Of a stretch of DNA of 64,000 nucleotides, positions 30,517-40,858 are shown one piece after another (position 1 is the stretch's first letter; the number at the start of each line of letters is the position of its first letter). Location of the stretch: assembly GCA_002077065.1 (NCBI GenBank), contig NAJO01000002.1, positions 682,001-746,000 of the forward strand, in the 5' to 3' direction. This DNA comes from Cryoendolithus antarcticus (Eukaryota; Ascomycota; Dothideomycetes; Cladosporiales; Cladosporiaceae). The notes beneath the pieces are model-generated. The model worked only from the letters and a program-made list of their open reading frames with translations, was not told where the DNA came from and did not search any database. Position numbers and translations under genes: made by a program.

Positions 30517-31030
30517 GTCGACAACTGATTCTCACACATCACTGGCGGCGTTTAATTGGATCTTACGAAGCCATGTATATGACTGGGATGCGCGAAGCTT
30601 ATGAGCCGGCATTGCGTTGGCGTTTGTCTTTTGGGAGCGTTTTGGCGCGGTAGACTTGTTGCGTTCCAGATACCCAGATAGATACGCTCATAGCCGCACA
30701 CTCGCATCATATTACGCGCTCTCACTTTCCTATTCGGTTTCTCCCGCCCTCGTAGAGCTACTTATCAAAGCCCGTATACGTGTAAGCTTGGAGGTGGACA
30801 GACTGTCCGACTAAGCGCTAGGCGATATGATGGAGAGCCTTCTTCTCTCTTAAGGTAGGCAAGTATATGAGCACATGAAATGATCGAGGGCACACGAGAG
30901 ACGTAGTGTTAATAGCACATGCATTCATATTCCCATGGGTATCATGCCGAACCTGACAACTCCTCGCTAAGTAATGAGTGAAGATGCACCGTAGTGATGT
31001 CCAACTACTCCCTCCTCACTCATAATCCCT
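30517..31030. other. Intergenic, convergent 3' flanks
   Basis: Between the stops of the LPMO-like gene (plus) and the coiled-coil gene (minus). Nothing recognised. Confidence 0.5.
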
Positions 31031-33383
31031 TCACTCCACCATCTCACCATCCTCCAAAGCCTTCCTGATTTCGTCCTTGGTCGCGATACATGTCGCCACC
31101 CACACCACCCAGTTCCTCAACTTCGTTCGTATCGTTCCCTGCAAATGTCCACGCAATAGCATCCCCAGCCAAGACATCAGTCGATCCAATGTGCTCGTTC
31201 CTCCCTTTCCGAACATACCTCTTAATGTAGGCGAGCCTGTCCTTAGTCCCAAACTACTCCCTGCCGGCGTCTTTGGCAATTCTCCCGTCTTCCCTGCTTC
31301 GAGTGCAAGAGCTTGTGTCTCGTCGTCGTCCACACTGCGAACGGTCTGCGAGTCGTTCCACTCTCCCTCTCCCTCCTCTCCGCCTTCCTCGAGCGATAGG
31401 CGGATCGCTTCGCTGTCCTCGGTTCTAACATAGGATGCGCAAGCTTGTAGTTCTTCAAGTAAGTTCTTGGTATTTCTGATCGAGCCGCCGGTGGTAGGCG
31501 TAGCGCGTGAGACGGATGACATGTTGCTAACACGGCGCGTAGTATTGTCGTCGAGCGGGCTGCGCTTGCTATCGATGGCGCTGAGGTTCGCCTGTGTGAG
31601 ACGATCGATCATGGTGCTTGCGCGGCGACGGGTGCTCAAGTCATCGCTGCGCCGGCGATCAGTATGTTCAGTCCCGAACGGGAACTGCATTGGTGTGTTG
31701 TGGTGCTCGAAAGCTGGCGCAGTGGCAGGAACGTCGTCGAGGAACGAGTTCGTTGATGAGGTTGACGGCAGGATGAGCGGACGTGGTCCTATGCTACCAG
31801 CGCCGAAGCGACGCATGCGGCGATGCGGTCGGTATGCGCTGGAGGGAGTGTTTGTCATGTCATCATTATGGTGATCCGAGTCGATCACTGTGTTGTGGTC
31901 GAGACTCCAGTCGGGCATGTGGACAGCTGGCGATGCGACAGGTCGACGTTCTGGTGAAGCAAGCAAATTGCCGGTGGTTGGGAAGCGCGGCAACATGCTT
32001 CTTGGGCGGACGTGTCCACGTGCTTGCCTCGATGGCGACTCGCAGATGTCGGTGTTGGCGACCGAGCCGAAGAGGTCGGTGATGATTTCTAGCCGTTTCG
32101 TGACGTGAGCGTTGGTCGCTTCGAGTGCAATGATCGTTTGCTGGGCTGTGTCAAGTGCAACAGCGTCTTGAGATTGTGCAAGTAGAGTCTCGGCTTGCTG
32201 AGTGCGAAGTTCGGCGGCCTTGACTCTGGCTTCGCAATTTGCGATGGCTTCCTCCTTTTGAGCCTATGACAAAATGTCAGCTTGAAAGATTGACGTATTA
32301 CCCAATTGCTATCCTCAGCTTACCTCGACCTCCTCAATTGCTTTCTGTAATTGTACAGTCTGCTTCTGCTCAAGCAGTTCTTCCACGAAACGAAGCTTAG
32401 TCGTCAAGCGGTTGATCTCATCTTTGAGCTGCTTCTTCTCAAGGTTATGGTCGTCGACCTTTTCCTGGATGCGCTCGTCATATCGATCCTCCCAGTCCTT
32501 GATGCAAAGCTCCAGGTTCTTCGACTTCTGGAGCGCGGCCACCAGCCGGCGGCCGGTCTGCCGGCTGATGGTCGAAGACGTCGCCGCCGCCAGTCTGTTC
32601 TGGGTGGTCTCTAGTTCCGCCTCGAGGTGTTCGATCCATAGCAAGCGTTCGTCGCCGCTGAGTGATCTTCGAGGTGTACGGGTGGTGGTAGGCGTGGGGT
32701 GTCGTCTGCGCGAGCTCGACATTACCCTTTGTTTGGGCTTGTTGTTTGGTTTCGACTCGAAGACTTCTTCGTCGTCGGCATTGATTATTGATTGGGTGTC
32801 TTGATTCTCTTTGTCTGATGTATTTCCAAGGTCTGCTGTGGTAGTAGCTAGGCCTGGGTAGACTTGTGTGACTTGTAGTCGTGCCCGTCGTACAGCAAGG
32901 CGGTGCTCGTTGCTGGTTGGCGTTCGGGCTGGGCTTGCCATTGCTGGGGCGGTGAGATGTTTCTTCGACTTGTCTTCTTGCGCCTCTGGGCTTGAAGGTG
33001 CGGTTTCGGATGTTAGGTGTTCTTTCTCTGCTTGTAGTGTTCGAGGGGCAGTCGCAAGCCAGGTTGCTATGCGGGACAGTGATCGACAAGCACCTGACTC
33101 AGGAGGCGATCTCGGATCTCGGGATGAGCCGCCAACGCGAAACTCACAGGCGATCACATGTTTGACGCAGTCTCCCCTCTTTTCACAGCAATACCAACAT
33201 TTTTCTATGTTGCAAAGCAAGGCTCCGTCCCTTCGGAGGGTCGTTGGTCCTCCGGCTCATTCATACAAGCACATCGAATGCGGCAAGCTCTGATATGCAC
33301 CGCCGATGAGCGACAGATGCGGGTCATGGTGATGTGCAAGACCTGTGAAGGGGTGCAGGTACTTTCCACATACTGTATCGCAT
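31031..33383 (-). CDS. Coiled-coil protein of unknown function (5' end uncertain)
   Basis: Exons 33093-32324 and 32263-31031 are firm; their 60-nt intron (GTAAGC...CATAG) keeps frame. The coiled coil spans LLWIEHLEAELETTQNRLAA through LEKKQLKDEINRLTTKL into the second exon (EARVKAAELRTQQAETLLAQ). After it comes a long Ser/Arg/Asp-rich disordered stretch and a final ordered piece (GTSTLDRLMSWLGMLLRGHL, then WVVWVATCIATKDEIRKAL). The first in-frame ATG of the large exon is at 32941 (MASPARTP). A coding-like, GC3-rich block near 33374-33500 (TRSGGFSFRRSSFSTSS) can be joined in phase through GTATGT...GAGTCAG; the model here starts at the ATG at 33383 inside it. A role in cytoskeletal or septal structures would fit such proteins but is not shown. 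Confidence 0.65.
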
Positions 33384-34033
33384 GGCATGGCCACTGCTCC
33401 CGAACTCGCTGCTTGAGGTGGAGAAGCTTGAGCGGCGGAAGGAAAAGCCGCCGGAGCGCGTGGGCGGCGTTTGGCGGTTTCGATTGCTTGACAGGCTTGG
33501 CGGATGCAACGGCTATTGCACTCGGTCTAGTGCTGCTTGTGAATGCGCAAGCTTTTGATGTCGTTCGTTGTGGATTGCGGGCAGGGAGAAGTCCTTGTGA
33601 GAGTGCCCTGGCCATGATGCGATAGCAGCGACAAGGCTACTTACTATATACCTTTCACGCGATCACTCTCGACATCTCACTGCGATGCGACGCCACGTGG
33701 GGAAGTCTGGCGGGGAGCGGCAGGGGGTTGAACAATTTACCCTATCGCTCCCTGTCAAGCTCCCAACAGCCAATTACCGTGAGCGAACGTGCAGCAAGAT
33801 GAACCGAAGTGCATCCTCGATTATTCCCATTGCGCGCCACCTCGTACTGCGGGTGTCTCGCTCCTTCTATGTACATGTAGACACACATCTGACGGCAACT
33901 GCTCACCGTTCCACCACAGTCGCTACCTCACCACACCAGCGCCCTGGCAGAACTCAAGGAGTGGAGATCTGAGAGCAGCGTCTCATCAAATGCCGACGAG
34001 AACACGGAACCGCGCCTCCCTCCAAGCAGGGCC
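33384..34033. other. Divergent intergenic region, possible upstream exon
   Basis: Between the coiled-coil gene (minus) and the DUF3405 gene (plus). The part up to about 33500 is coding-like on the minus strand and may be 5' exon sequence of the coiled-coil gene. The rest (33620-34033) looks like promoter and leader DNA for DUF3405. Confidence 0.4.
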
Positions 34034-36163
34034 ATGCCCATCCTCTCTCGCGTGCGAAACCTCATACCGCGACAACTGCTTGACACGAGCAGATTCGCCT
34101 ATGTCTCGCTACCTAGCAACGATCAGAGTCGCAATGGCTCGCCGACGACTTACAGTCGCTTCAAATGGCAGGCAGGCGATCGCATACGAATCGGACGCAT
34201 GTCCATCTCCAGATCGGTCGCGCTGGCGATAGCAGGACTCGTGTTCCTGCTGCTATTTGCAATTGGAGGTATGCGAGGGTTGCGACGGCAGCAGCTGGCG
34301 GACGAGCCACCCCAGCCATTCTACTGGGAGCTGTATGACCGATTGAACGGATACTACAATGGCGTCAGCATGCTGGTACCTGTGTCTGAGCATGTGATTG
34401 AGAATCAGTACAATCAGTCGCATCCACCAACGGAGTGGAACATGCGAGTGATCAAGCAGCCGCCAATCAACCCGGTGCCGTACTCGCCATACCCGGACTT
34501 CACTTCGCGGGAGTATTTGAAACAATATCACAGCGTCGAGACATGCTATCTGGATGCGAAAGAGAAGGTACCAGCGCCGGACGTGTATGCGTATCCTGCG
34601 CTGCCCAAAATCTTCCCTGAGCCGTTGTTTGGATCATATGAGGAGCTTGGGATTCGGGAGGATGTGTGCTTTGATCGCTTTGGCAGGCTTGGACCGTACG
34701 GTTATGGGTATAATGAAAGTGTTCCTGGTGCACTAGGAGTTGGTGACCGGTCGGAGAATGCAGGAAGCGAGCAGGTGTTCGCGAAGGCTGAGTTTACAGA
34801 CTACAGCAAAGTGGACTGGGGCGCTGCGCAGAAGCGATGTGGAGAGAAGAACAAGGCGCGATTTGCAGGAAGTCAGGCAACTGGGAAGAAGCGTGTGAAG
34901 CGACAGGCATTCGTCCTGCGCACCTGGACGGGCTACAAGTACAATGCCTACCAGATGCTCTCCTTGCGAGCCATGGTCAACGAGCTCAGTCTGAAATCCG
35001 GCGGCGAATTTGATGTCCACTTCCTCGTTCACGTCAAGAACAACAGCATCCCCATCTGGGCCGACAAGGCCCTCTACCAACAGACCCTCGAAGAGAACGT
35101 CCCACGCGAGTTCTGGAACCTCAGCACGCTCTGGTCAGCGCAGCAGATGCTCGCCTACTACCCCGCCCCATTTCCCGACAACTTCGCAAACATGGCGGGC
35201 TCTAGTATCCACGGCGTCTACCGCAGCGCCCACTTCCCACTGCAGTGGTTCAGCCAAGAGCACCCTGAGTACGACTTCGTCTGGAATTGGGAGATGGACG
35301 TCCGGTACTCTGGTCACTACTACGAATTCCACACCAAAGTCGGTGAATGGGCTGCGCGGCAACCGCGAAAAGGACTCTGGGAACGCAGCGCGCGATTCTG
35401 GATCCCGAATCACCACGGCAACTACGCGAACTTCACCGCCTTCGTGGAAGCCGAAGTCCAATCCAAAGACATCCCCGAAAACGACGCCGAAAAGAACGGC
35501 CCCGTACCCGTCTGGGGCCCAGCCCGGAACTTCACCAACCGCGGCATGCTCCCCCCACCGCCCGGCACAACCCCTCCAACAACCTACGAAGAAGACAACT
35601 ACACCTGGGGCGTTGGCGAGGAAGCTGACCTCCTAACCTTCAACCCGATCTTCGACCCTTCAATGACGAACTGGGTCTTCTCCCAAGACGTCACGGGCTA
35701 CAACCGCACACTGCCAATCCCGCCTCGTCGCGCAGCGATCGTGACCGTCGGGCGCTTGTCAAAGCGCTTGCTAAGTGTCATGCACGAAGAAACCTGGCGC
35801 ATGAAACACCACATGTTCCCCGAGATGTTCCCGGCAGCCATGTCCTTCCACCACGGCTTGAAAGCCGCGTATATCCCGCACCCGATTTACTTTGACCGGG
35901 ATTGGGAAACGGGGTATATGGACCAGGTGTTCAACTATCCGAAGGAGATTTGGAGTAGTCCGTTTGGGTGGGGGGAGAATAACTTACTTGGTAGCACTTT
36001 CTACTACAATGCGGGCTTCTCTGGCGCTTTGTGGCGGCGATGGCTGGGCATGGCAGAGAATGGCGAGGGAGGCAGGAAGTGGGAGGAGGAGGGCAGTGGG
36101 AGGATGTGTTTGAGGGGGGTGTTGCATCATCCTGTTAAGAGGGAGGATGGGCCGGTGGATTGA
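34034..36163 (+). CDS. DUF3405 type II membrane protein (putative glycosyltransferase-like)
   Basis: Intronless, 709 residues. A cytoplasmic N-terminus of about 60 residues is followed by one transmembrane helix (SVALAIAGLVFLLLFAIGGM) and a long lumenal domain, the usual Golgi type II layout. Family landmarks are REYLKQYHSVETCYLDAKEK, KRQAFVLRTWTGYKYN, QWFSQEHPEYDFVWNWEMDV (a DxD-like acidic motif in WEMDV) and AAIVTVGRLSKRLLSVMHEE. NXS/T sites are present in the lumenal part. DUF3405 proteins are fungus-specific and resemble glycosyltransferases in sequence order, but their donor and acceptor are unknown to me. The 5' portion is AT-richer in codon choice than the middle part (35,000-35,900), which is strongly C-rich at third positions. 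Confidence 0.87.
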   Translation: MPILSRVRNLIPRQLLDTSRFAYVSLPSNDQSRNGSPTTYSRFKWQAGDRIRIGRMSISRSVALAIAGLVFLLLFAIGGMRGLRRQQLADEPPQPFYWELYDRLNGYYNGVSMLVPVSEHVIENQYNQSHPPTEWNMRVIKQPPINPVPYSPYPDFTSREYLKQYHSVETCYLDAKEKVPAPDVYAYPALPKIFPEPLFGSYEELGIREDVCFDRFGRLGPYGYGYNESVPGALGVGDRSENAGSEQVFAKAEFTDYSKVDWGAAQKRCGEKNKARFAGSQATGKKRVKRQAFVLRTWTGYKYNAYQMLSLRAMVNELSLKSGGEFDVHFLVHVKNNSIPIWADKALYQQTLEENVPREFWNLSTLWSAQQMLAYYPAPFPDNFANMAGSSIHGVYRSAHFPLQWFSQEHPEYDFVWNWEMDVRYSGHYYEFHTKVGEWAARQPRKGLWERSARFWIPNHHGNYANFTAFVEAEVQSKDIPENDAEKNGPVPVWGPARNFTNRGMLPPPPGTTPPTTYEEDNYTWGVGEEADLLTFNPIFDPSMTNWVFSQDVTGYNRTLPIPPRRAAIVTVGRLSKRLLSVMHEETWRMKHHMFPEMFPAAMSFHHGLKAAYIPHPIYFDRDWETGYMDQVFNYPKEIWSSPFGWGENNLLGSTFYYNAGFSGALWRRWLGMAENGEGGRKWEEEGSGRMCLRGVLHHPVKREDGPVD

Positions 36164-37641
36164 TGGTGAAGAGGGCGTTGCTGGTTTGTGAGAGCGGGAT
36201 TTTGCGATGGCGTTTGGGGATTGGTGCAATGGGGATACGAGGGATATGTGCATTCGGGAGGAGACGTGTAGATCGATGTACAGAGCACGATATACCACCG
36301 ATCCTTTCTCGCCGCGGACTTGTACCTTAAGTCGATGAGAACTTTTGCCTCTACCATCAAGAAGGCTACGAAGATGCTTATCGGCCCTTTGGCTCTCCCG
36401 TCGCTTGTATTGCCTACCAAGTCACGTGCCCGCCCATCGCGGCTTCTCCCTTCCAGCCAAAGTGACGTCGCCAATACATGACATCAGTCGGTTGCAGGGC
36501 TACAGCCGGCTGCCGGCGCGCCGGCAGACGAGGCTAAGGTAAAGTTTGTGGATCTCAAACGTCACTTGTTGACGCTGTCGCCGTTTTCTCGCAGATCCGG
36601 ACGAGATAAACCGTGAGATTGAGGATAGGGTATGACGAGCGGTAGCATGATTGGTGGGGGGTTGGACGTCACTTGGGGACGCGAAAGCGCGTGCGTGGGT
36701 AGACTGCTGTGTTGCAGAAAAGAGGCAAAGGTACTGTAGATGGGGTGAACTTCAATCGATTTACGATATTGAAGCACTCCGAATCTGGTGCCCAGCAGAA
36801 CACTCTGGCGGGTGTGGTGGCCCATGGTCTGGACCTGCGTGGCCTGGCTGTCAAGCCCTCGGAGACGCGGCTCGCGCTCTGCTTTTATGCTAACGATATC
36901 CATAACAAACGGATCTACGGCGACTTCAGAAGCCGTTTAGTAACGGCGCCATGGCTGTTCGGTCCATGATGTAGTCTTATCCACGTGGTAAACATTGCTT
37001 GTGTTGAACATTATCCTAGTGTTGAAGTGTCAAGTCTGCGTCCTCCTCGCACGATTGCATTGTATCATCGATATCTGTCGCATCGCTGAGCGCACTGTAA
37101 AGCAGGCAAGCAAACCTAGCTGACATATTGACATCCAAGCCTCACACCCGTCACGATTACTTCGTCATCGACAAGCCCACTGCTCAGTACGGCGCAAGCA
37201 GTCGCATCGTCACCGCGTTCGAAGTGCGGCCGCCGAAGCGAGCAGCCAGGCCTGCCCCGCCAAATCGGTACACGATCAGATATCGTCCGATAACCACAAC
37301 AGCAAAGCGCGCAAATGTGGAAGATTGAGGTACGTCGAAATAAGTACTCATATACAGAATACCAGCACAAGCACACTCGCGTGTTATATCTATCCGCATG
37401 CAGGCTCTTACGATCCTGGCGTGAGGCTGATGAGCAATCCATACCTGCGGGAAGGCACGTCATCGTACCTCTACGCCAAGGTTCAATCACCTGTCCTTGA
37501 CGGAGACGTTCTGCTCCCCTTCACCACATCATACACGAGAACAATTTCCTTTCCTCCCTCCCCCATACTCACCACCCTCCCGTACACACACGATCGTCCG
37601 CCGCATGATCAGTCGAGCACACGAAAGACACCCATCTAATA
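36164..37641. other. Long intergenic region upstream of the kinase
   Basis: About 1.5 kb without a supportable gene. It contains a perfect 18-nt GC palindrome, listed separately. A strongly pyrimidine-rich stretch (37515-37600) just upstream of the kinase ATG is typical of a core promoter and leader. Confidence 0.55.
36510..36527. repeat. Perfect 18-nt palindrome in intergenic DNA
   Basis: CTGCCGGCGCGCCGGCAG equals its own reverse complement over all 18 bases, with no spacer. It lies about 350 nt downstream of the DUF3405 stop and 1.1 kb upstream of the kinase ATG. A dimeric regulator site or a transcript hairpin are possible, and chance cannot be excluded. Confidence 0.6.
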
Positions 37642-39885
37642 ATGTCGACGATACAGAATCTCAAGAACTTCATCCGTCATGGCAAACAGGCCCGTGACGG
37701 ACGATCGCCACAAGCAGAGCCGACGACACACGTATCGAATGTACACGCACAGCCTGATCGGGCACCCGCAAACCACATCGCAGCCAGCGATCCCAATGTC
37801 TTTGCACATCAGCCACTGCAAGCAAACGCGGCCCAGGGTGGATACTCTGCCGCGGCAGTAGACAATCGCAATGTTGCAGCGAAAGCCGGCCACGCCGCGG
37901 GCGCCGCAGTGGATGCCAAGCAGAAGCGCGACCAAAAGGCCGATAACTACGACAACTCTGTACTCGAGCGAATCGTAGCAGAAGAGCGCGAGAGCAAGGG
38001 CAAGCTGCCCAAATACCCCGGCCTCGAACGCTACTCCCTTGTCGAGAAGATGGGCGACGGCGCCTTCAGCAATGTCTACCGGGCACGAGACAGGGAAGGC
38101 CAGTTCGAAGAGGTCGCCATCAAGGTCGTACGCAAGTTTGAGATGAACTCCACACAGGTACGCATGGCCCATGGTCACAAGCTTCTTAGTCGTCATTGCT
38201 TGTTGCCATTCACCGCACCACCCTTCTTGAGAGAGAGACAAAAGCCAACTCAGTGGCGTTACAATAGGCACCTCCCGGGGTGCTCAACCCCGAATTCGAG
38301 AAGAAACACGCGCAGAAGACCGTCGAGGTGCGCAGCGCTCTTTCCTTACTGTCATTGCTTCCCTGCTGCTTCCATTTATCAACATCACTACTGCCGAAGT
38401 GGAACTGACGTTAGGCCTTTTCTGCATATAGCGAGCGAACATCCTTAAGGAAGTGCAGATAATGCGAAACCTCGATCATCCCAACATCGTCAAGCTTGTC
38501 GAATTCAGCGAGTCGAGACAGTACTACTACATCATTCTGGAGCTGTGCCCCGGTGGCGAGCTCTTTCATCAGATCGTGCGCTTGACATACTTCAGCGAGG
38601 ACTTGTCAAGGCATGTCATCACGCAGGTTGCCAAATCGTTGGAGTATTTGCACGAGGTCGCTGGTGTGGTACATCGGTGAGTTGCCGCGGAGAATCGCAA
38701 ACGAATCACCACTGACATTCCAACAGTGATATCAAGCCGGAAAACTTACTCTTCTACCCTACGCCATTCGTACCGACACGAAACCCGAAGCCGAAAGGCC
38801 CCGAGGATGAGGACAAGGCCGACGAGGGCGAGTTCATCAAGGGCCAAGGTGCAGGTGGTATTGGTGTGGTCAAGATCGCGGACTTCGGTCTCTCGAAAGT
38901 CATCTGGGACTCGCAAACGATGACGCCGTGCGGTACTGTTGGCTACACGGCACCCGAGATCGTCAAGGATGAACGTTACTCGAAGTCTGTCGACATGTGG
39001 GCACTTGGCTGTGTGCTCTACACACTACTCTGTGGCTTCCCTCCCTTCTACGATGAGAGCATACAAGTACTTACCGAGAAGGTCGCGCGCGGCCAGTACA
39101 CGTTCCTGTCGCCTTGGTGGGACGACATCTCGAAGTCAGCACAGGATCTTGTGTCGCATCTTCTGACCGTCGATCCTGAGAAGCGCTACGATATAAATCA
39201 GTTCCTCAACCACCCCTGGATTCGCGAGGCTGATGAGCCCACATACGCTGCACACGACGCACCCCCGCTTGCCACACCGATGTATACGCGCACAGGCGCT
39301 ATGGCTGGACCTGGCTCAGGTGATCTGAAGCAAAGTCCAATGAAACCTGACTTTGCCTACCTCGATGAGACGCCAGGTGCAGGTCGCGGCCGTGGTGACT
39401 TCCGCTCTCCAGGCGCAGTAAATTTGCGCGAAGTGTTTGACGTCGGCTACTCGGTGCACCGCCAAGAAGAAGAAGGCAAGCGCCGAAAGAACTTCAAGCA
39501 GGGCTTCAGAGGTGGTATGTCCTTGAATGCTCTGGACGAAGACTACGACGATCAAGACGATGAGTACACCGCCCCGTACGATCCCAGCCAAGCGAACCCA
39601 CCGAGCAAGGTTCCCAAGGCTGGTGCACCTGACGTGGGTGGCATGGAACGGCAGATGAAGAACACGACCTTGTCTGCTGCGGCGCAGGCTCGGCAGGCGA
39701 ATGCCCCGCGTGTCGCGCCCGCGCAGAAAGGTTATGGACAGCATAGTCCAGAGGTTGCTGCGGCTGCCAAGCGCCAAGTCAAAAACAAGGGAGCTTTCGA
39801 GCTCAACATGGATGGCGCGACGCTGTTGGGCAGGCGTGGTAAGAAGGCGCCTGACCCCAGTGGGTTGAGGATGCAGGTGGCGTAG
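37642..39885 (+). CDS. srk1: Srk1/Rck2-type stress-activated CaMK-like protein kinase
   Basis: Ser/Thr kinase of the MAPKAP-like group; the yeast (Rck2) and fission-yeast (Srk1) relatives act directly below the Hog1/Sty1 stress MAP kinase. Exons 37642-38157, 38268-38327, 38432-38676 and 38727-39885 give 659 residues, including a 60-nt microexon (GVLNPEFEKKHAQKTVE). The kinase domain begins at YSLVEKMGDGAFSNVYRARD, with the ATP Lys in EVAIKVVRKFE, the catalytic loop VVHRDIKPENLLFYP, KIADFGLSKVIWDSQTM and the activation segment TPCGTVGYTAPEIV. An acidic insert (GPEDEDKADEGEFIKG) sits between the catalytic loop and DFG, as is usual here. The C-terminal tail is Gly/Ala/Gln-rich and ends in basic RRGKKAPDPSG. 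It is expected to shuttle between cytoplasm and nucleus under stress. Confidence 0.94.
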
Positions 39886-40858
39886 ACTCTCGCGATGTCA
39901 ATGAGGTGGCGTTGTGAGTAAATGAAGGCGAGCGCTTACTGAACGCGGTAATGGGACTCTGAAGGAATGGACACGCAAGCGACGAGGCTTTCTTACTGTT
40001 TCTTTTGGCATTCGGATCGATGCATTTGAGGCGTTGCAAAGGATCCGCCGCCGCAAGACTGGGCGAGCGTTTACAGGGAAAGTTCAGGCACCAAGCGTGT
40101 GACTGAGCGCGGGTAGCTTGTTATATGCACTAAACTCTCTTGACTATGTCGGATGTCACTAGTAGTGACGCAGTACAGGTCCTGAGGCGTAATGAACGTA
40201 AGGCCTTGGTGTGACTGTACTGAGTCACTACATCGGTGACTTCTATCCTCGCCAAAATGTCCAGGTCGTAGCACTTGCATGGAGAATACATCGAATTCTG
40301 GGGAATTGATGCGACGAGCAATAGCTGAGCCTTGCTGTTGTTGAATGTAGGCCCAACGACCGCCCTACTTGGAGACTCGCAACCAAGTCCAGCCTCGGCA
40401 TGCTTTCGCGGGCGAGCTTGATATTAATGTATCTGCGAGTTGTATCTCAAGACTGCGCTGGGCACCGGACGAGAATGGCAAAGGGTCGGTGTCAATAGTG
40501 TCTATACGCATCTTGATACAAGTACGTGAAGATAGCGGAGAGAGTGCCAAAGGCGAAGTATTGATCAGAGTAAGCATGGTAATAGAAGCATTACGCTAAA
40601 CCCTGCGAGCCAAGCTCACCCGATGGGCCGATCTCACGTGCTGCGCTCAGCATGGGCTAGACGGTCCTGGGGCGTTCTGCTCTTCATCTTCAATATCCAC
40701 CACACTGCAACCATAGGCCCAGTGTGCAAGCATCCCGTTCGCATATCACATTTAGCATCACCGTGCGACTCTCCGCTCCGCACTCCCTCCGCGCCACCCC
40801 TCAACCAACCCCACGAATGCACCGCCCACCATAGTCCCTCCGCGCCTGCGCGCACATC
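39886..40858. other. Intergenic: kinase 3' flank and palH promoter
   Basis: About 1 kb. A GCCAAG hexamer at 40609-40614 matches the PacC consensus GCCARG about 250 nt upstream of the palH ATG, but such a short motif is expected by chance at this spacing. No gene seen. Confidence 0.5.

Noticed and set aside
33205..33615. Minus-strand frame of 136 codons upstream of the coiled-coil gene
   Set aside because: The overlapping second frame has much stronger GC third-position bias and fits an exon of the coiled-coil gene, so this one is probably a shadow.
35010..35636. Ser/Thr/Pro-rich 208-codon frame inside DUF3405
   Set aside because: A frame-shifted shadow of the strongly C-biased middle part of the DUF3405 gene.
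40609..40614. PacC-type GCCAAG site in front of palH
   Set aside because: The hexamer is too short to be meaningful without conservation and is expected once per several hundred bases. It is mentioned in the intergenic entry only.
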